Of a stretch of 64,000 nt of DNA, positions 42,801 through 53,160 are shown in pieces (positions within the stretch are counted from its first letter, which is position 1; each line of letters starts with the position of its first letter). The notes beneath the pieces are model-generated. The model was not told where the DNA came from. It saw nothing but the letters and a program-made list of their open reading frames with translations, and ran no database searches. The DNA comes from Phoebastria nigripes. Its lineage: Eukaryota; Chordata; Aves; Procellariiformes; Diomedeidae. The DNA is taken from NCBI GenBank assembly GCA_035582835.1, contig JAYKAV010003059.1, forward strand, positions 42,026 through 106,025, given 5' to 3'. The translations under genes and the position numbers were made by a program.

Positions 42801-45800
42801 TCACTTTTTCACCACTTCACTTGCTTGCTCCATCTGCTGCAATGTTAGACCAATTTGAGATCTGTGACATTCACACTGAGAAACTTTTTAGCTTTAAATA
42901 GAAGTGTTAATAAAATAAAAATCTGATTTCCAGCTAAAATACTTCTGCTGTCTTTTGTGTAGGCCTTTAAGGATGAAAATATGTTTAGATACTTATTTTT
43001 AAAAATAATTTCCAGCATTAATAATGCCTTTGTTTAACCTTGTGACATCTCAAGACTTTGAATGTCTGCTAACTGAAAACTTCTGAAGAGAAAAAAGGAA
43101 AGGAACATGTGTAATCTTCTAGACCCATGCTGATTACAGTGAGCAATGAGGCAATGAACAGCATGTTATTTCATAGCTTTAAACTACAAGCGATTCAGAA
43201 AAGACCAATTTTAATTTTGGAAAAGATTTGATCTCTTTCATTCTAAGTTTATTTGTAATGGAAGTACAGTAAACCTTTAATTATGAAGATGAGCATTCAT
43301 TACTTAAATATTCAGCTGTTGATAATACTCAGGTAGCTTGGACTAAAACAGAATTATGAAAGAAGGGTAAATATGCCAGTTCATTTCCTACACTGTTTCT
43401 GCTGGGTTTAACTGAATGCTGATTTGCTCTGTGTATTTTGTTAGAGTACTTGGGGGAGCATTTAAGCTTATTGTTAAGTTTAAATGTTTCAATCTACTTA
43501 GGAGACCAAGATGCCTGAATCCATGAAAAATAGTAAGAAATCCAGCATCCAACAAAAGCAGGTTAGTGAGTGAGAAATTGTCTCCAAAATGTAAATACAG
43601 TGTGTCTTGCTTGCTAGTGGTGTTTAGCCCACCCTCTGTTTTTCTGGTTAGAGAGATTCCTAATAAATTTAATGGGAACTTCTTTGGGTAGGAAAAGGAG
43701 CTAAACTTGAATTTTGGAAGGAAGAAGAGGGCAAGAAACATGTCTGAATAAAAATTTTATTTTAGTTTCACGGGTTTAATAACAACTTGCTTCATTTTAT
43801 TTGCTTTTTGCAAGTGTTTCTGAATGAGACATTTGAAGTTTGCAGAAAGCCAGAATATATACAGAGATCATGTGTGTATATCCACATGCAGCTGCTGATG
43901 TAGTTTACAGACTTGTACTTGGATTCAGCACTGGGATTGTTTATGCATTCATTTTTCCCTGTAGTTGGGAGTTGTGCCCATTTGCAAAATATGTCATGTT
44001 ACATATCTATACATATACATTCCTATCATGTAGAAGATGTAATTCCAAGTTCATTTGCTGGAATCAGTATTCATAGCTAATAGTTCCTGAATAGCTAAAT
44101 GGCTAAAAGATGTTGCTTTTCCAAGTCATTTGTTGAATATGAGATAATAAATAAATGGAAAGGGAATAATGTAAAGTGAATTAAAATAAATACCTCTGTT
44201 ACAGTGTGTGATTGGCCAAAGGGGAAATATTTCTAAAAGAGAAAACCAAAATCTAATCTGAATTCAGAAAAAAGTAATGTTGCTATATCTTCAGAAACAG
44301 CATAAAACCAATCACTAACTGCTCTTCAATAAGCAAATCAATTAACCTCTGTCGTGGGTTTTCTTGCCCCTTTCTTTGAAGTGCTCTGTACTTGTCACTG
44401 CTGGAGTCAAGATTCTAGGTTAGGTGTGGCCTTCAGTATTCACAAATAACTTGCAAATGATAATAAGGGAGACAACACTTTCTGAACAGGCTTGCATCTG
44501 TGATGAAGACTGAAGGACGCGGTTCAGCGGCCTCGCTGTGGTACAACTTTAGCAAGGACTCAGTTGTGTGGCACTCTGGGCTTGAGGCAATTGTTCTGAC
44601 TTGAACACACTTTAAAATATCTCCTTGATTGTGAGCAAGATGGACTCTGAATGCTCCCTCTGAATTTTTGTGAGGAGAGCAGCCTTGGACAGGGCAACAT
44701 AAAACCACTGAGCTTATCAGCTGTGTCTTGCTGGTGCAGTGTCTGGCTGCTGATATGAAACTCAGTGAACTAAGAAAATTACAGCTGATAATTGGAATGG
44801 AGTTGTTTGTTAAAGCAAGTCAAGGTATGCTGTTGTGTTAAACAGTGATAGTATGACATGCTGTGCCTCATTTTATACAGCAAGTTTAAACTGGTTTAGG
44901 TCTTCATGCACCAAGCTGTGTTACTGGACAGACAGTTAATATAAAATCTTAAACCATGCTTAGCTAACTTCTAAATGCTGTGATTGCAATATTAAGGTTC
45001 TTAAGACTTCCCTTTGCTATTCCTCTCTTTCTCTTTGCAAGACGCTTGAAAAATGTATTAGAAGTGTATCTTTGCACATTCTCATTTGAAAAAGTGTTGT
45101 TTGAGTTGGGTCTTTATAATTTTGCCATTAGTATCCCCAAGAGTCTTACAAGTCTTTGCTCCGAGTTGGTGGAAAGTTTAACTGACTGCTGTCCAAAGAC
45201 TCTGAAAACCTACGCCAAATATTTGCTGCTGACTCATGAGAAGAAAAACTTAACTTTGGTTTTCTTTGTGATCCTGTAGCAGTATACTGATACTACTAGA
45301 TCAGCATAACAGCCTGTAAATTCTTGTTTGAATAGACAATCTAGTGCAGCAGTAAGATTTAGTAGGAAAATCAAGAACAATCTTTTGAACTGAGATAAAA
45401 ACAATTTAACTAGCATACAATAGGTGAACTTCACAGATAGTGAGGCTGTGCTGTAGAATGTGTCTGCATCTAGGCAATTTTGCTGTTACATCTTTTAGAA
45501 ATCTTGGAAAAAAAGGTATGAAAACTTCTACAGAGATAATCTATGCAAAATCTGGTTCCAGTTTCCTAATGCCTTAATGTTAGTTATTGCAGCATGGTTG
45601 CCATAGCTTTGTGATGGACACTTTTAGTAGGGTTTTTCAGGACATTTACTTTACATGTATATCAAAATACCATGTTGCAAGAGGCAGAAGAAAAATCAGT
45701 GCCATAAATTTTCTCAGTACAACAGAAAACTGCAGATACATGCAATGTAAGGGTATAGTTTGCCTGCTTGCACCTTGGGTGCTTGTAATTTGCCTGCTTA

Positions 45801-46363
45801 TACCTGCTGGGTGATGTGGTGTTAGGAAGTTTCAGACAGTACATGGTACCCTTTAGGAAAAGTTGAGTTGAAAGGTATCATTTATGCAGGTGTTATGGTT
45901 AAAGTTAAGAATGTGTGATTAACAGTAGTCAATCTAATTCAGAAGGCCTAGTAGCAGTTAAAGTACCTGTACATATGTCCTTGTGGCCACTGTAATGCCA
46001 AATAACATTGATGTTAGCACATTTGGAACTGCTATTCAATCTGCACCACATTTAGTACATTGCAATAAACCATAAGAGCAGAAACAACTGTTCTTGTGTC
46101 CTATTCCAGCAGAAAAAAAAATCTGTTCTCTCTGAAATGCCAATATAAAGAGATCAAGCACTGCAACTGAATGGTATCATGTCAGATTTTCTAGCTTATG
46201 TTTGTATCTATCTTTAATTATTGAAATGCATATACTTTTTAAACTGTGTTTATTTGTTTCACTGCAGGTAGTTCATTCGGGTTTTATGTCAAGGAAAAGA
46301 TTTTTGGTTAGGCCAAATGAAGACAACTGTGTATTTGAGAAAATAAGAGAAGAGGACCTGTGA
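12842..46363 (+). CDS. SNX31: SNX31, sorting nexin 31 (complete, 14 coding exons)
   Basis: An endosomal PX-FERM protein of the SNX17/27/31 group. It binds PI3P membranes through PX and NPxY/NxxY cargo tails (in mammals integrin beta and uroplakin) through the FERM-like module. Exons: 12842-12907, 12982-13056, 19741-19855, 20963-21027, 29362-29472, 32793-32883, 34547-34634, 36537-36606, 37157-37249, 37913-38116, 38726-38821, 42386-42463, 43502-43561, 46268-46363 (TGA 46361-46363). All have GT/AG borders and compatible phases, summing to 1308 nt: 435 residues, close to the human length of about 440. The start is chosen for its Kozak context (gccATGA) and the N-terminal MKLHFSI. The C-terminus is FEKIREEDL. 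No frameshift or internal stop is seen. SNX17 is the nearest paralogue, but the sequence and PABPC1/ANKRD46 neighbours fit SNX31. Confidence 0.95.
15040..15115 (+). repeat. Old CR1/L3-type LINE 3' end relic
   Basis: The run ctctgacctctgttcgatg, then ggatgctggactag, then cctctgatct, has the layout of ancient CR1/L3 3' ends ('...gttggagatgggatgctgggctagatg...tctgaccc'). Short; in SNX31 intron 2. Confidence 0.4.
18311..18430 (+). repeat. MIR-like SINE relic (3' half)
   Basis: ctcagtttgcctgcctgtag, then gagataatattttt, aggactttgaagat, and aaaagcactctatactagct follow the order of MIR-type SINE 3' regions ('tcagtttcc..tctgtaaa..gataataata..agcactttgagat..gcactatataa'). In SNX31 intron 2. Confidence 0.5.
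19165..19225 (+). repeat. T/G-rich low-complexity tract
   Basis: Runs of T separated by GG or GGG, with an ambiguous base at 19212. One of several such tracts in SNX31 introns. Confidence 0.8.
21028..29361 (+). other. SNX31: SNX31 intron 4 (8.3 kb)
   Basis: No extra exon of SNX31 or embedded gene could be supported on either strand. Apart from a T-rich foldback at 25695-25770 and a following T/G-rich tract to about 25830, it looks like ordinary unique intronic sequence. Confidence 0.6.
25695..25770. repeat. Nested foldback (inverted repeat within inverted repeat)
   Basis: The outer arms aaaaaagatatcta (25697-25710) and tagatatctttttt (25757-25770) are exact reverse complements, 14 bp. Inside, TTCCCCC (25730-25736) pairs with GGGGGAA (25742-25748) around a 5-nt loop. 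A run of about 15 T (25717-25731) lies between the left arms. Confidence 0.85.
33570..33670 (+). repeat. MIR SINE core relic
   Basis: ctgtgtggccttgataagac, then atttaactt and cagtcttctcattggcataa, then agatgttaat match in order the MIR core ('tgtgaccttgggcaagtcacttaacct...tcagtttcctcatctgtaaaatggg'). In SNX31 intron 6. Confidence 0.55.
36764..36785 (+). repeat. (TTTC)n microsatellite
   Basis: About five and a half uninterrupted TTTC units in SNX31 intron 8. Confidence 0.95.
37341..37412 (-). repeat. tRNA-derived SINE head relic
   Basis: On the minus strand ggtggctcagtatct resembles the tRNA/SINE A box, and ggagacctgggtctctagct resembles the segment around the B box (GGTTCGAATCC-like). This is typical of MIR/CORE-type SINE heads. 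In SNX31 intron 9. Not a functional tRNA. Confidence 0.4.
38601..38723 (+). promoter_or_regulatory. SNX31: 123-nt A-free T/G-rich tract before SNX31 exon 11 acceptor
   Basis: From 38601 to 38723 the sense strand has no adenine: T runs separated by G, GG or GGG, ending ttttttcccAG at 38725. It serves as a very long polypyrimidine-like tract, but leaves no adenosine branch point within the usual 18-40 nt of the acceptor. Confidence 0.9.
39921..41685 (-). mobile_element. CR1 LINE, 5'-truncated, antisense in SNX31 intron 11
   Basis: A non-LTR retrotransposon of the CR1 family, about 1.77 kb. It retains most of the reverse transcriptase part of ORF2 and a short 3'UTR of about 75 nt. The 3' end on the minus strand reads aatgattctatgaaaa, matching the CR1 ATTCTATG tail instead of poly(A). 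The endonuclease and ORF1 are absent, as expected from 5' truncation. Three unresolved bases lie at 41459, 41461 and 41485. Its good preservation suggests a fairly recent insertion compared with the relics elsewhere. Confidence 0.93.
39997..41649 (-). pseudogene. CR1 ORF2 reverse transcriptase fragment
   Basis: Read on the minus strand, one frame runs from 41649 to a TAG at 39997-39999, broken only by an in-frame TAG at 41104-41106. Reverse transcriptase motifs appear in order: [18 protein letters not shown] and NYRPVSLT upstream, [15 protein letters not shown] (motif A) just after the break, [10 protein letters not shown], then FADD at 40780-40791 (catalytic aspartates, motif C). The C-terminal thumb and tail region ends DEALRDMV. 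A few residues seem missing after QCAQVA relative to my memory of the family. The endonuclease domain is absent, so it cannot work alone. Confidence 0.88.
45758..45817 (+). repeat. Two-copy ~30-bp tandem repeat
   Basis: tttgcctgcttgcacct and tttgcctgcttatacct recur 30 bp apart with similar flanks, in SNX31 intron 13. Confidence 0.6.
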
Positions 46364-46408
46364 TAATTTATTTTAGATACTGTCTTTCAAAATGAATTGT
46401 CTGGGAAT

Positions 46409-46414
46409 AATAAA
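46409..46414 (+). terminator. SNX31: SNX31 proximal poly(A) signal AATAAA
   Basis: A canonical hexamer about 46 nt after the stop codon. T/G-rich DNA (ttcagtgtaactccttgc) follows at 46457 onward. It would give a very short 3'UTR. Confidence 0.5.
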
Positions 46415-47357
46415 CCCATTGTTGAAACCTTGAATTATAAGGGAAAAAAAAAAATCTTCAGTGTAACTCCTTGCCTTTGCAGTGTTCTTTATAGTATTTA
46501 CAACTCTAGTGAACCAGGTCAAATGGGTGCTGAGAATCTGGAGACATCTTGCATACATGCTTTTCTGACTTTTTTCCCCCCAGACTGAAATTGTTGGGGC
46601 AGAAAGGGGAGGGTTAATTAGAAACAGTGCTACAAAGTTAGGGGAGGAAAAAGTATTTACATATCAGTTTATAATGTTTCTGTGAGTATTAGTGTAATTA
46701 GTGTGATGGCTGAGCAGGCTCTTGCCACCTCGACATTGTCTGGAAAAGGCACATATTTCCTACGATCATTCTCTTTCAAGCAGAATAGACTGTTGTGGTG
46801 CCCTTATTGACCTCTTGAGGTACCATCAGTGCTGATTCAAAAGCTGCCCCACTTTGGAGAATGACAGTATTAATGTGCTCTCTGGCACAGCAGCGGGGAG
46901 TTGAATGTATGTAACTGCATCAGAAATTGAGCTGTCTTATACTGATGACACTGGGGTAAGCAAGTACCTGATGTAGTTGGATGAAGGTAGATACACCATT
47001 AACCACATCACTAAGTTGTTTGCTACTCCAAGAAGACTAAAGTGCCTAACCCACGATACTCTATACCAGGCTTGAAGGATCTTTGATTCTTCTTGCTGTC
47101 CTTGCTTTGAAAGGCAGAATCAGGTGTGAGAACAGGGAGAGGAAAATAAAAAAAAAGCCACACTAATATTTTTGGGGAAGTCAAATAACTTCAGCCCCCC
47201 TTTCTTTTTTTTTCCCTCCACGTTTTCCCCATTTACTTATACTCCCAGAACCTTAGTGCTGAAGAGATTCTGGGTGCAGAGGAACTGTACTCCTGCCTGA
47301 ATTTTTAGCTTGCTGATTTTGTGGTGTTATGGGGGTAGCACACAGAGCAGTGTCAGA

Positions 47358-47363
47358 AATAAA
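47358..47363 (+). terminator. SNX31: Candidate distal SNX31 poly(A) signal
   Basis: AATAAA followed within 40 bp by the G/U-rich ttttggcaactttgtggcgt. It would end SNX31 about 200 bp before the ANKRD46 CpG island. Confidence 0.4.
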
Positions 47364-47452
47364 GCACCCCTGAGAGGCAGAGTTTTGGCAACTTTGTGGC
47401 GTGGCGTCTCCTTTATTTAACAAAACCAGTCAACTGTTAACGTTTTTGGATT

Positions 47453-47471
47453 CCCCCCCCCCCCCCCCCCC
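47453..47471 (+). repeat. Run of 19 C
   Basis: An uninterrupted C homopolymer directly followed by TATAAA (47472-47477). Length may be affected by sequencing slippage. Confidence 0.95.
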
Positions 47472-48124
47472 TATAAATCAGAGACCCGATTCTCTTCATT
47501 AAACCTGTTCCCGCTTCTCCTCTAGCTGTTGTTTTCCTGCCCCTCGGCGGGCTATCATCGCATCCCTGTCTGTCCCGTTTCTGAGCCTCCCTCCCGCTGT
47601 TCATGCCCGACTCGGCGCGGCTGCGGACGCGCGAGGGGATGCTCTGGCGGCCGCGCTGCCTGCCGCGAAGGCTGCTGCAGCCAGCGGTGGGGTATGTCCG
47701 CTGCCCTCGCTCTCGCCGCAGAATTTATTTCCCCCTGCTGCTGGAGGCCGCCTACCTGGGGAAGCGATTCAAAACACAAAAGCAGGGCTGCAAACAGCTT
47801 CCTTTCGGAGATGGCGGAGGCCGCGCCTCACCCAACCCGGCCGCGGGCAGGCGGCAGCGCTGTGAGGAGCCGCGACCCTGCCGCCGGCCTCCACCCCCGG
47901 CCGGGGCCGGCCCCCTCGCCGCTGCCCGCCGGCCCACGGCAGGCGCCCCCAGAGGAGCGCTGGGCGGGCGGGCGGTGCCGCGCCTCCACCTCCGGCCTGG
48001 GTCAGCGCTTGCTGGGAAAGCGGCTCGGCCTCCCTGGGTGGGAGAGGAGCGTCTGAGGCGGCGGGAGGGAGCCCCCCCTCCGCTTCGGCCGTGGCGGGAG
48101 CTCCAGGGCGGCCGCCGGCGGCCT

Positions 48125-48146
48125 CCGCCCAGCAGGGGGCGCGCGC
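48125..48146 (+). promoter_or_regulatory. CTCF-like motif at ANKRD46 promoter
   Basis: CCGCCCAGCAGGGGGCGCGC matches the CTCF core CCAGCAGGGGGCGC on the plus strand. Judged by eye without a score. Confidence 0.65.
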
Positions 48147-48243
48147 GGCCTCTCCGCCGCGCCTCTGCCTCCCCCGTTCGTTCGTTCGTTCGCCCGCCCG
48201 CCCGACCCCGCGCGCCCGACCCCGCGCGCCCTCTGCGTGCCAA

Positions 48244-48270
48244 GCCGCCGCCGCCGCCGCCGAGTGGCAG
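48244..48270 (+). other. ANKRD46: (GCC)6 repeat and splice donor, putative end of ANKRD46 exon 1
   Basis: Six GCC units (48244-48261) are followed by gagtggCAG|GTACCG, a plausible donor. The next good matching acceptor in this direction is at 61012, giving a 12.7 kb first intron. The pairing is inferred. Confidence 0.5.
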
Positions 48271-48274
48271 GTAC

Positions 48275-48390
48275 CGCGGGGGGAGAGGGGCGGCGTCCGT
48301 CCGTCTGCCGGCCTGTCCGCGGGGAGAGGGGGCGGTGTCCGTCTGTCCGTGGGGGGAGGGGCCGTGTCGGTCGGTCGGTCGGTCTGTGCG
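48275..48390 (+). repeat. GC-rich imperfect tandem repeats after the donor
   Basis: Three to four units beginning cgcggggagaggg and ending gtccgtctgtc-like start near 48275, 48318, 48347 and 48388. They include a (CGGT)4 run near 48367-48383. G-rich on the plus strand. Confidence 0.65.
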
Positions 48391-51300
48391 GAGAGGGGAG
48401 GGGAGGAGAGGGCAGGGGAGGGCAGGGCGCCGCCCGCCGATGTGTGTGGTGGGCCCGGACCGGGCCCTGCCGAGCACTACTCGCCCGCGGCGGCGCGGAG
48501 CGGGGGGTGAGGAGCAGCGTCGGGGGAGGCAGCGGCACCGGCACAGCCCGCCCCGAGGCCGTGACACCCTCTCCGGAGCGGCGGCGGGGAGCGGACCGCA
48601 GCGGCCACAGCGCTGCCCCCAGACCGCCGGCGAAGGCTTGCGGCGGCTCGGCTGGGAGCAGGGCCGAGGGCGCCGCGGTAGGGAACCGGGGGCAGGGCGG
48701 TGCGGGGGGGAGGGCCCGGCGGTGACAGGCACCGCAAGCGGCGACAGAAGCGACATGGGGCCTGGGCAGTGCCCGGCCCGAGGCCTGGTGAGGCGGAGCG
48801 CGGTCGATGCTCTTTCGGTGGGAAGGCGTTTGATGGGAGAACGGCGAGTGCGCTGCCTGCCCTTATCGCGGGGAGGGAGGGACGTAGGGACAGGAAAGCG
48901 GCTGCCCTCCTGATAGGACGTTAGTAAGTGTGCAGCCCCTGTGGCGTGCTGCTTTAGAACATACTTTTTAGGAGAAAACAATGAAGATAAGTGAAACTAA
49001 AAGGCAATACATATTTTTGCCAGAAGAGCTTTTTTTAACCTGTCCTCAAAACTGTCTTTGGTAAAGTAATTACTGTTTTTAAGGGAAATGGAGTAGTTCT
49101 CTTTTTTCCTAGNCAACACTAAAGTTTTTGATCAGCTGCCACAAGAGAAATTGTTATTGTGCTGAAAAGATAGGGATATCACCAGAATTGTAGAGAGGAT
49201 GGGGAAGTAACTAGAGACAAACTATGGTGAGTAATATTGAAAAGAAAATCCATAAAATCTGAGTATAAAAGATTATAAAATTAGTTCTTTGAAGATCCGT
49301 CGAGACCAATCTTATTAAATATTTAAAAAAGATTTTGATGTAACAATTAAAACTTTACTGTTTTAATTTGGTAGCGATGAAGAGTTGGGAGGCATTGGCA
49401 CTATAGAAGAGGGTTACAGTACTACACAGAAAGCATTGGGTGATCCTGAGAACTAGGGGATAAAATAAGTACAATAACAAGTTAAAGAACAAGGGTTTGC
49501 AGTCGCAAACTTGTAAACACACAATTTACAGAAGAAGTTCTTACCAGCTGAAAGCAACACAAAACCAAAATATGCGTTAGGTAGTTACAAGATATGCAGT
49601 TGTGGAAAAAGTGAATGCTGACCTATGATGATCCAGGAAAAGAAGTTACTGTTATCCATGAACAAAACTCTAGAATACTTTGTGTAATGTTAATCATTCT
49701 CAAGTAAAAAGATAAAGTGGAACAGATGCAGGAAGATGTGCNTAGGGCAGGTAGGGAAATTAAGAGCCTGTTGAAAGAAGCATTTGGCTTTTTTAGTTTT
49801 GCAGAATAAAGGCCTTTTTTGCTTTCTGTTGAACCATCAAGGTAAACACTGTGAAGGGAATAAATTGACCTAAAGAATGATGTTGATACATGAATAATTT
49901 AACACAGATTTTAAGATTAATAATATATGAAAATTTCTAACCATCAGAGAGCACTGATGTTCAGGAGCAGCCTTCCAAAAGGTCAAGGAGGAGCAAAAGC
50001 CCAACACTTTTTAGATGGAATGTGACTGGTTTGTANAAGTAATGCTTTTGCTTGCTGCAGCAGGGGACTAAGCTTAGTGTTATCTGTAGACTTTAGATCT
50101 GTTTTTCTTTTTTTGTTTGTTTGTAAAATAGATTATTAACAAGAACTTGTTAAATATGTTTTTTAGAAGAAAAATGTTTATAGTAATGTTTGCAGTCTGA
50201 ATAGTAGGATTGGTGACAATCAGAAAATGACACTGGCTGATTGCTCTCTTTTTGAGTTGAAGAGAAGGTATTGGAGAGTAAGCCGAGATGAGTCAAAGGC
50301 TGAAGTGTAGTATGNGCATCTGCTGTCTTCTTACGAGAGGAATGTTAGTTTGCCTCTGCAAGAGGGGACTATAAATATCAGTTCTGATCAGCACTCAGTG
50401 ATAGGTTTCCTCTCAGCAGGTTTTGGTATCCGTCATTTGGAGTTGCCTCATCAGCAAGAGCNAGGGATTCCAAGTGGTGCCTTAAGTTGACTGTATTATC
50501 CCACCTCATATTCTTGTGCAGTTAATTTCTGAATACATGTGGCCTTGAAGTCCTCATCTGCAGCCCAGGACCTAAGATACCTGGTCATCCAAGGAGTGAA
50601 CTACTAGTGGCTCTTCTAGGGATTTGGGTATGCTGGAATTTTGAGGGCTGTTTCTCTTTTCTTTTGATCAGTCTGTCAGTTGTTTGCCTCCCACATGATC
50701 TCAGTTGTGGATGCTCCACTTCCAGATGGGTCAGTTAGTAAGCACGTAAAATATTTCAGAGGGCATTGGTTTATACTCATTATGTGAAATACGTGATCCC
50801 TGATGCATTCAGCTTTCTATAGAGACCATTCATAGCGTGCTGTTAGTATAGATGACAGCCTGACNGGCCTGTCTTGAGTGCATGGGCCTGTTCCACTAAG
50901 TTTCAATTGTTGCTGTTTACTGAGATTCTGCCGTCACCTAAGTCAAGAGCACGAATACTGAAATGTTCAGATTTGTTGTGGTTTGCTTTACTATTTAAAG
51001 ACGATACTTACTAAATATGTGGAAAAAAGTTTTATCTCATGCAGTACCTCACTGAAGCCGTATCTATACTTATAGAACTTAGATTCTGGCTTTAGTTCAT
51101 GTATCAACACCACTGTTCCAAGTGGCATTTCTTTCTTTTACTCTATCAATAAAACTTCAATTTACTAAGTGGAACAGAGCTGCTTAAACACCAGTTTTGT
51201 CACTCAGCAAATTTCTCACATCCAAGTAATGCAGCTACATAAGCTGAATTCTATAACATAAACTTAAAGGAATAAATCTTTTAATGTTCATTGACAGGGT

Positions 51301-51579
51301 TATATTCTCCAGCATGCTCAAGACCCCTTACAGTGTCAGATCAGCATAATGGATGGTGACAGAAAAAGGGCAGCAGCACATTTCAGGGAAGGCTTCTGGT
51401 GTATGGGTTTCCCATGGATGGTGTAGAATGCTTGTCTGTCTTCTTCACCTCGACATTTTTTGTGCAGAGAAGCACAAAAGCTGTCCTTGCTGTGTGTTAA
51501 GNGTGTTATCCAAACTGTGCCTGAGTTTGGATACATTTTTAGAGGTTTGCTACATCTAAGGCTCGTCACCTTTTACTAA

Positions 51580-52620
51580 AGCGTACTGAGGAGGATTGTA
51601 GATGCAGGTGATGTGATTTGTACAGTCTACTTAGATTTTCAGGAAGCATTAAAAAAAAAATACCCTACCAGAGGCTTTTGAGGAGACTGGGTGCTTACAG
51701 CATAAAGAGATTCCTTACACGCAGAAATAGTTGAGTTGAAAAATTATAAAGAGGGCAAAAATAAATTGCCAAAAAAAGGANGGGGGCAGCAGAAGGGTGG
51801 CACATGAGCTTCAGCGTACACAAACGTAAGATGATGTCTTGGGTAGAATAATCTAAATCATGTTTACATGGTGCTGAACTCACAACTGGCGGCCACCACT
51901 CAAGAAGAAGCTCTTAGAGTCACCATTGACTGTTCCCTGAAAACCTCAGCTCAGTGTGCCCTGGCAGCCAGAAAGCCAGGAAAATGGTGACTGTCCTCAG
52001 GGAGGCTGCTGAGAAGAAGACAGAGGGCACCATTTTGCTGCTCCAGCTTGGTGCACCCACATCTGGAGTAGCGTGTGTGGTTCTGGTCTCTGCATCTGAA
52101 GAAGGATGCAGCAGGTTAGAGAAGGGCAACCAAAAGGGCCAAGGGGATCAGGTTCCTTAAGAGGAAAGACTGGAAAGTCAGGATTGCTCACATTAAGGAG
52201 GAGATGGCTGAGGCATGATCAAGGCTTATGAAATGAAGGCAGTGGATAAGGTGAGAGTTACTCATCCAATCTTGCAGCACTAGAATGGGGGTTGCTTGCT
52301 GGGGCTGGTGGGAGGGCAGTTTCAGATGGGTATAGGGAAGGGCTGCAGCGGGGGTGACNGGGAGCTGTGGAAGCAGAGAGTGTGGGCAGGTCCAGGAAGG
52401 GATTAGAAAAACTCACGGACAAGNAGTCCATTGAGGGGCTGCTAAAATGACTAGTCAGGGAGGTCCCTGATGTAACAGTAGTGGCTGCTGGGGTGTGTTT
52501 GGAGAATGGGCTGCAGAAAGCAGCCAGGCTCNTGTGCTCTCCCAAAGAAGGATCTCTGATTGCCACTGTTGAAAGCAGAGTGCTGGGTGAGCTGGGTCAA
52601 TCTGATCCAGGACAGCATTT
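51580..52620 (+). mobile_element. Ancient CR1/L3-like LINE relic, 3' half
   Basis: Decayed pieces appear in the order of a CR1-type ORF2 and 3'UTR. First is a motif A remnant VYLDFQEAL (51625 onward). Next is LRVTIDCSLKTSAQCALAAR (about 51910-51975), like the family's LGVLVD...QCA segment. Next come stretches like the C-terminal domain. Last is a 3' end gattgccactgttgaaagca, then gagtgctgggtgagctgggt and tctgatccaggacagcattt, the classic ancient CR1/L3 tail layout. There are many stops and frame changes. Confidence 0.6.
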
Positions 52621-52639
52621 TTTGTGCACTTATAATCAG

Positions 52640-53160
52640 TCTTCTTAGTGGAAGAATTTTAGTTCTGCAGGGTTCAGTTCTGGATTCTGAACTGTTAGCA
52701 TTGCCCTGAACAGCCTAGAAAAGGCAGTGAGCAACAAGATGATAGTGTTTGCTGATGACATGGGTAGTAAAGATAAGGTCAACTATGAAAAGCTGCAGAA
52801 GGGCCCTGTAAGACTGAGTAACTGGATAATATAACGTAATGGCACATGAATTCAGTGTAAGTAGAGTGATTCAGACAGTGTAAAAAGAATCCTAACTTCC
52901 CATATGAAATACTGGGCTCTCAGTGATGTGCGGTATTTTGTAGTTACAATGAATGGTTCCATGAAAATGTAACCACAATGCTTAGCAGCAGTCAAAAAGG
53001 TAAATCAGATAGTAAATATTATCGGGAAACAAGTAAAGAACAAACCAAAGAATATTGTCATGCCACTGTGTTAATCCATGGTTCACTTCAAACACCCTGT
53101 GTGGTATTGCTGTTCATTNTCTGGACACCAGCTTTCATGCTGAATATCAGGTCTTTTACA
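52640..53160 (+). mobile_element. Second ancient CR1-like LINE relic
   Basis: Starts just after the previous relic ends, at an earlier point of ORF2. NSLEKAVSNKMIVFADD (about 52705-52760) holds the FADD motif C. AAVKKVNQIVNIIGKQ (about 52985-53035) and a piece like the family's EYCVQFW follow. Same orientation, separate copy. Frame broken repeatedly. Confidence 0.55.

Larger units (their letters stand above)
47580..48910 (+). promoter_or_regulatory. ANKRD46: CpG island, inferred ANKRD46 promoter and noncoding exon 1
   Basis: About 1.3 kb of very GC- and CpG-rich DNA lies upstream of, and in the same orientation as, the ANKRD46 coding exons. It contains a YY1-like motif (gagatggcggagg, 47808-47820), a CTCF-like motif (48125-48146), a GCC repeat and a good splice donor at 48270/48271. 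Long open frames on both strands here come from the base composition and are not taken as genes. The exact start site cannot be set from sequence. Confidence 0.75.

Noticed and set aside
47603..48981. Open frames of over 400 codons on both strands in the CpG island
   Set aside because: Frames are open on both strands because GC-rich DNA has few stops. The peptides are low-complexity Arg/Pro/Gly with no domain.
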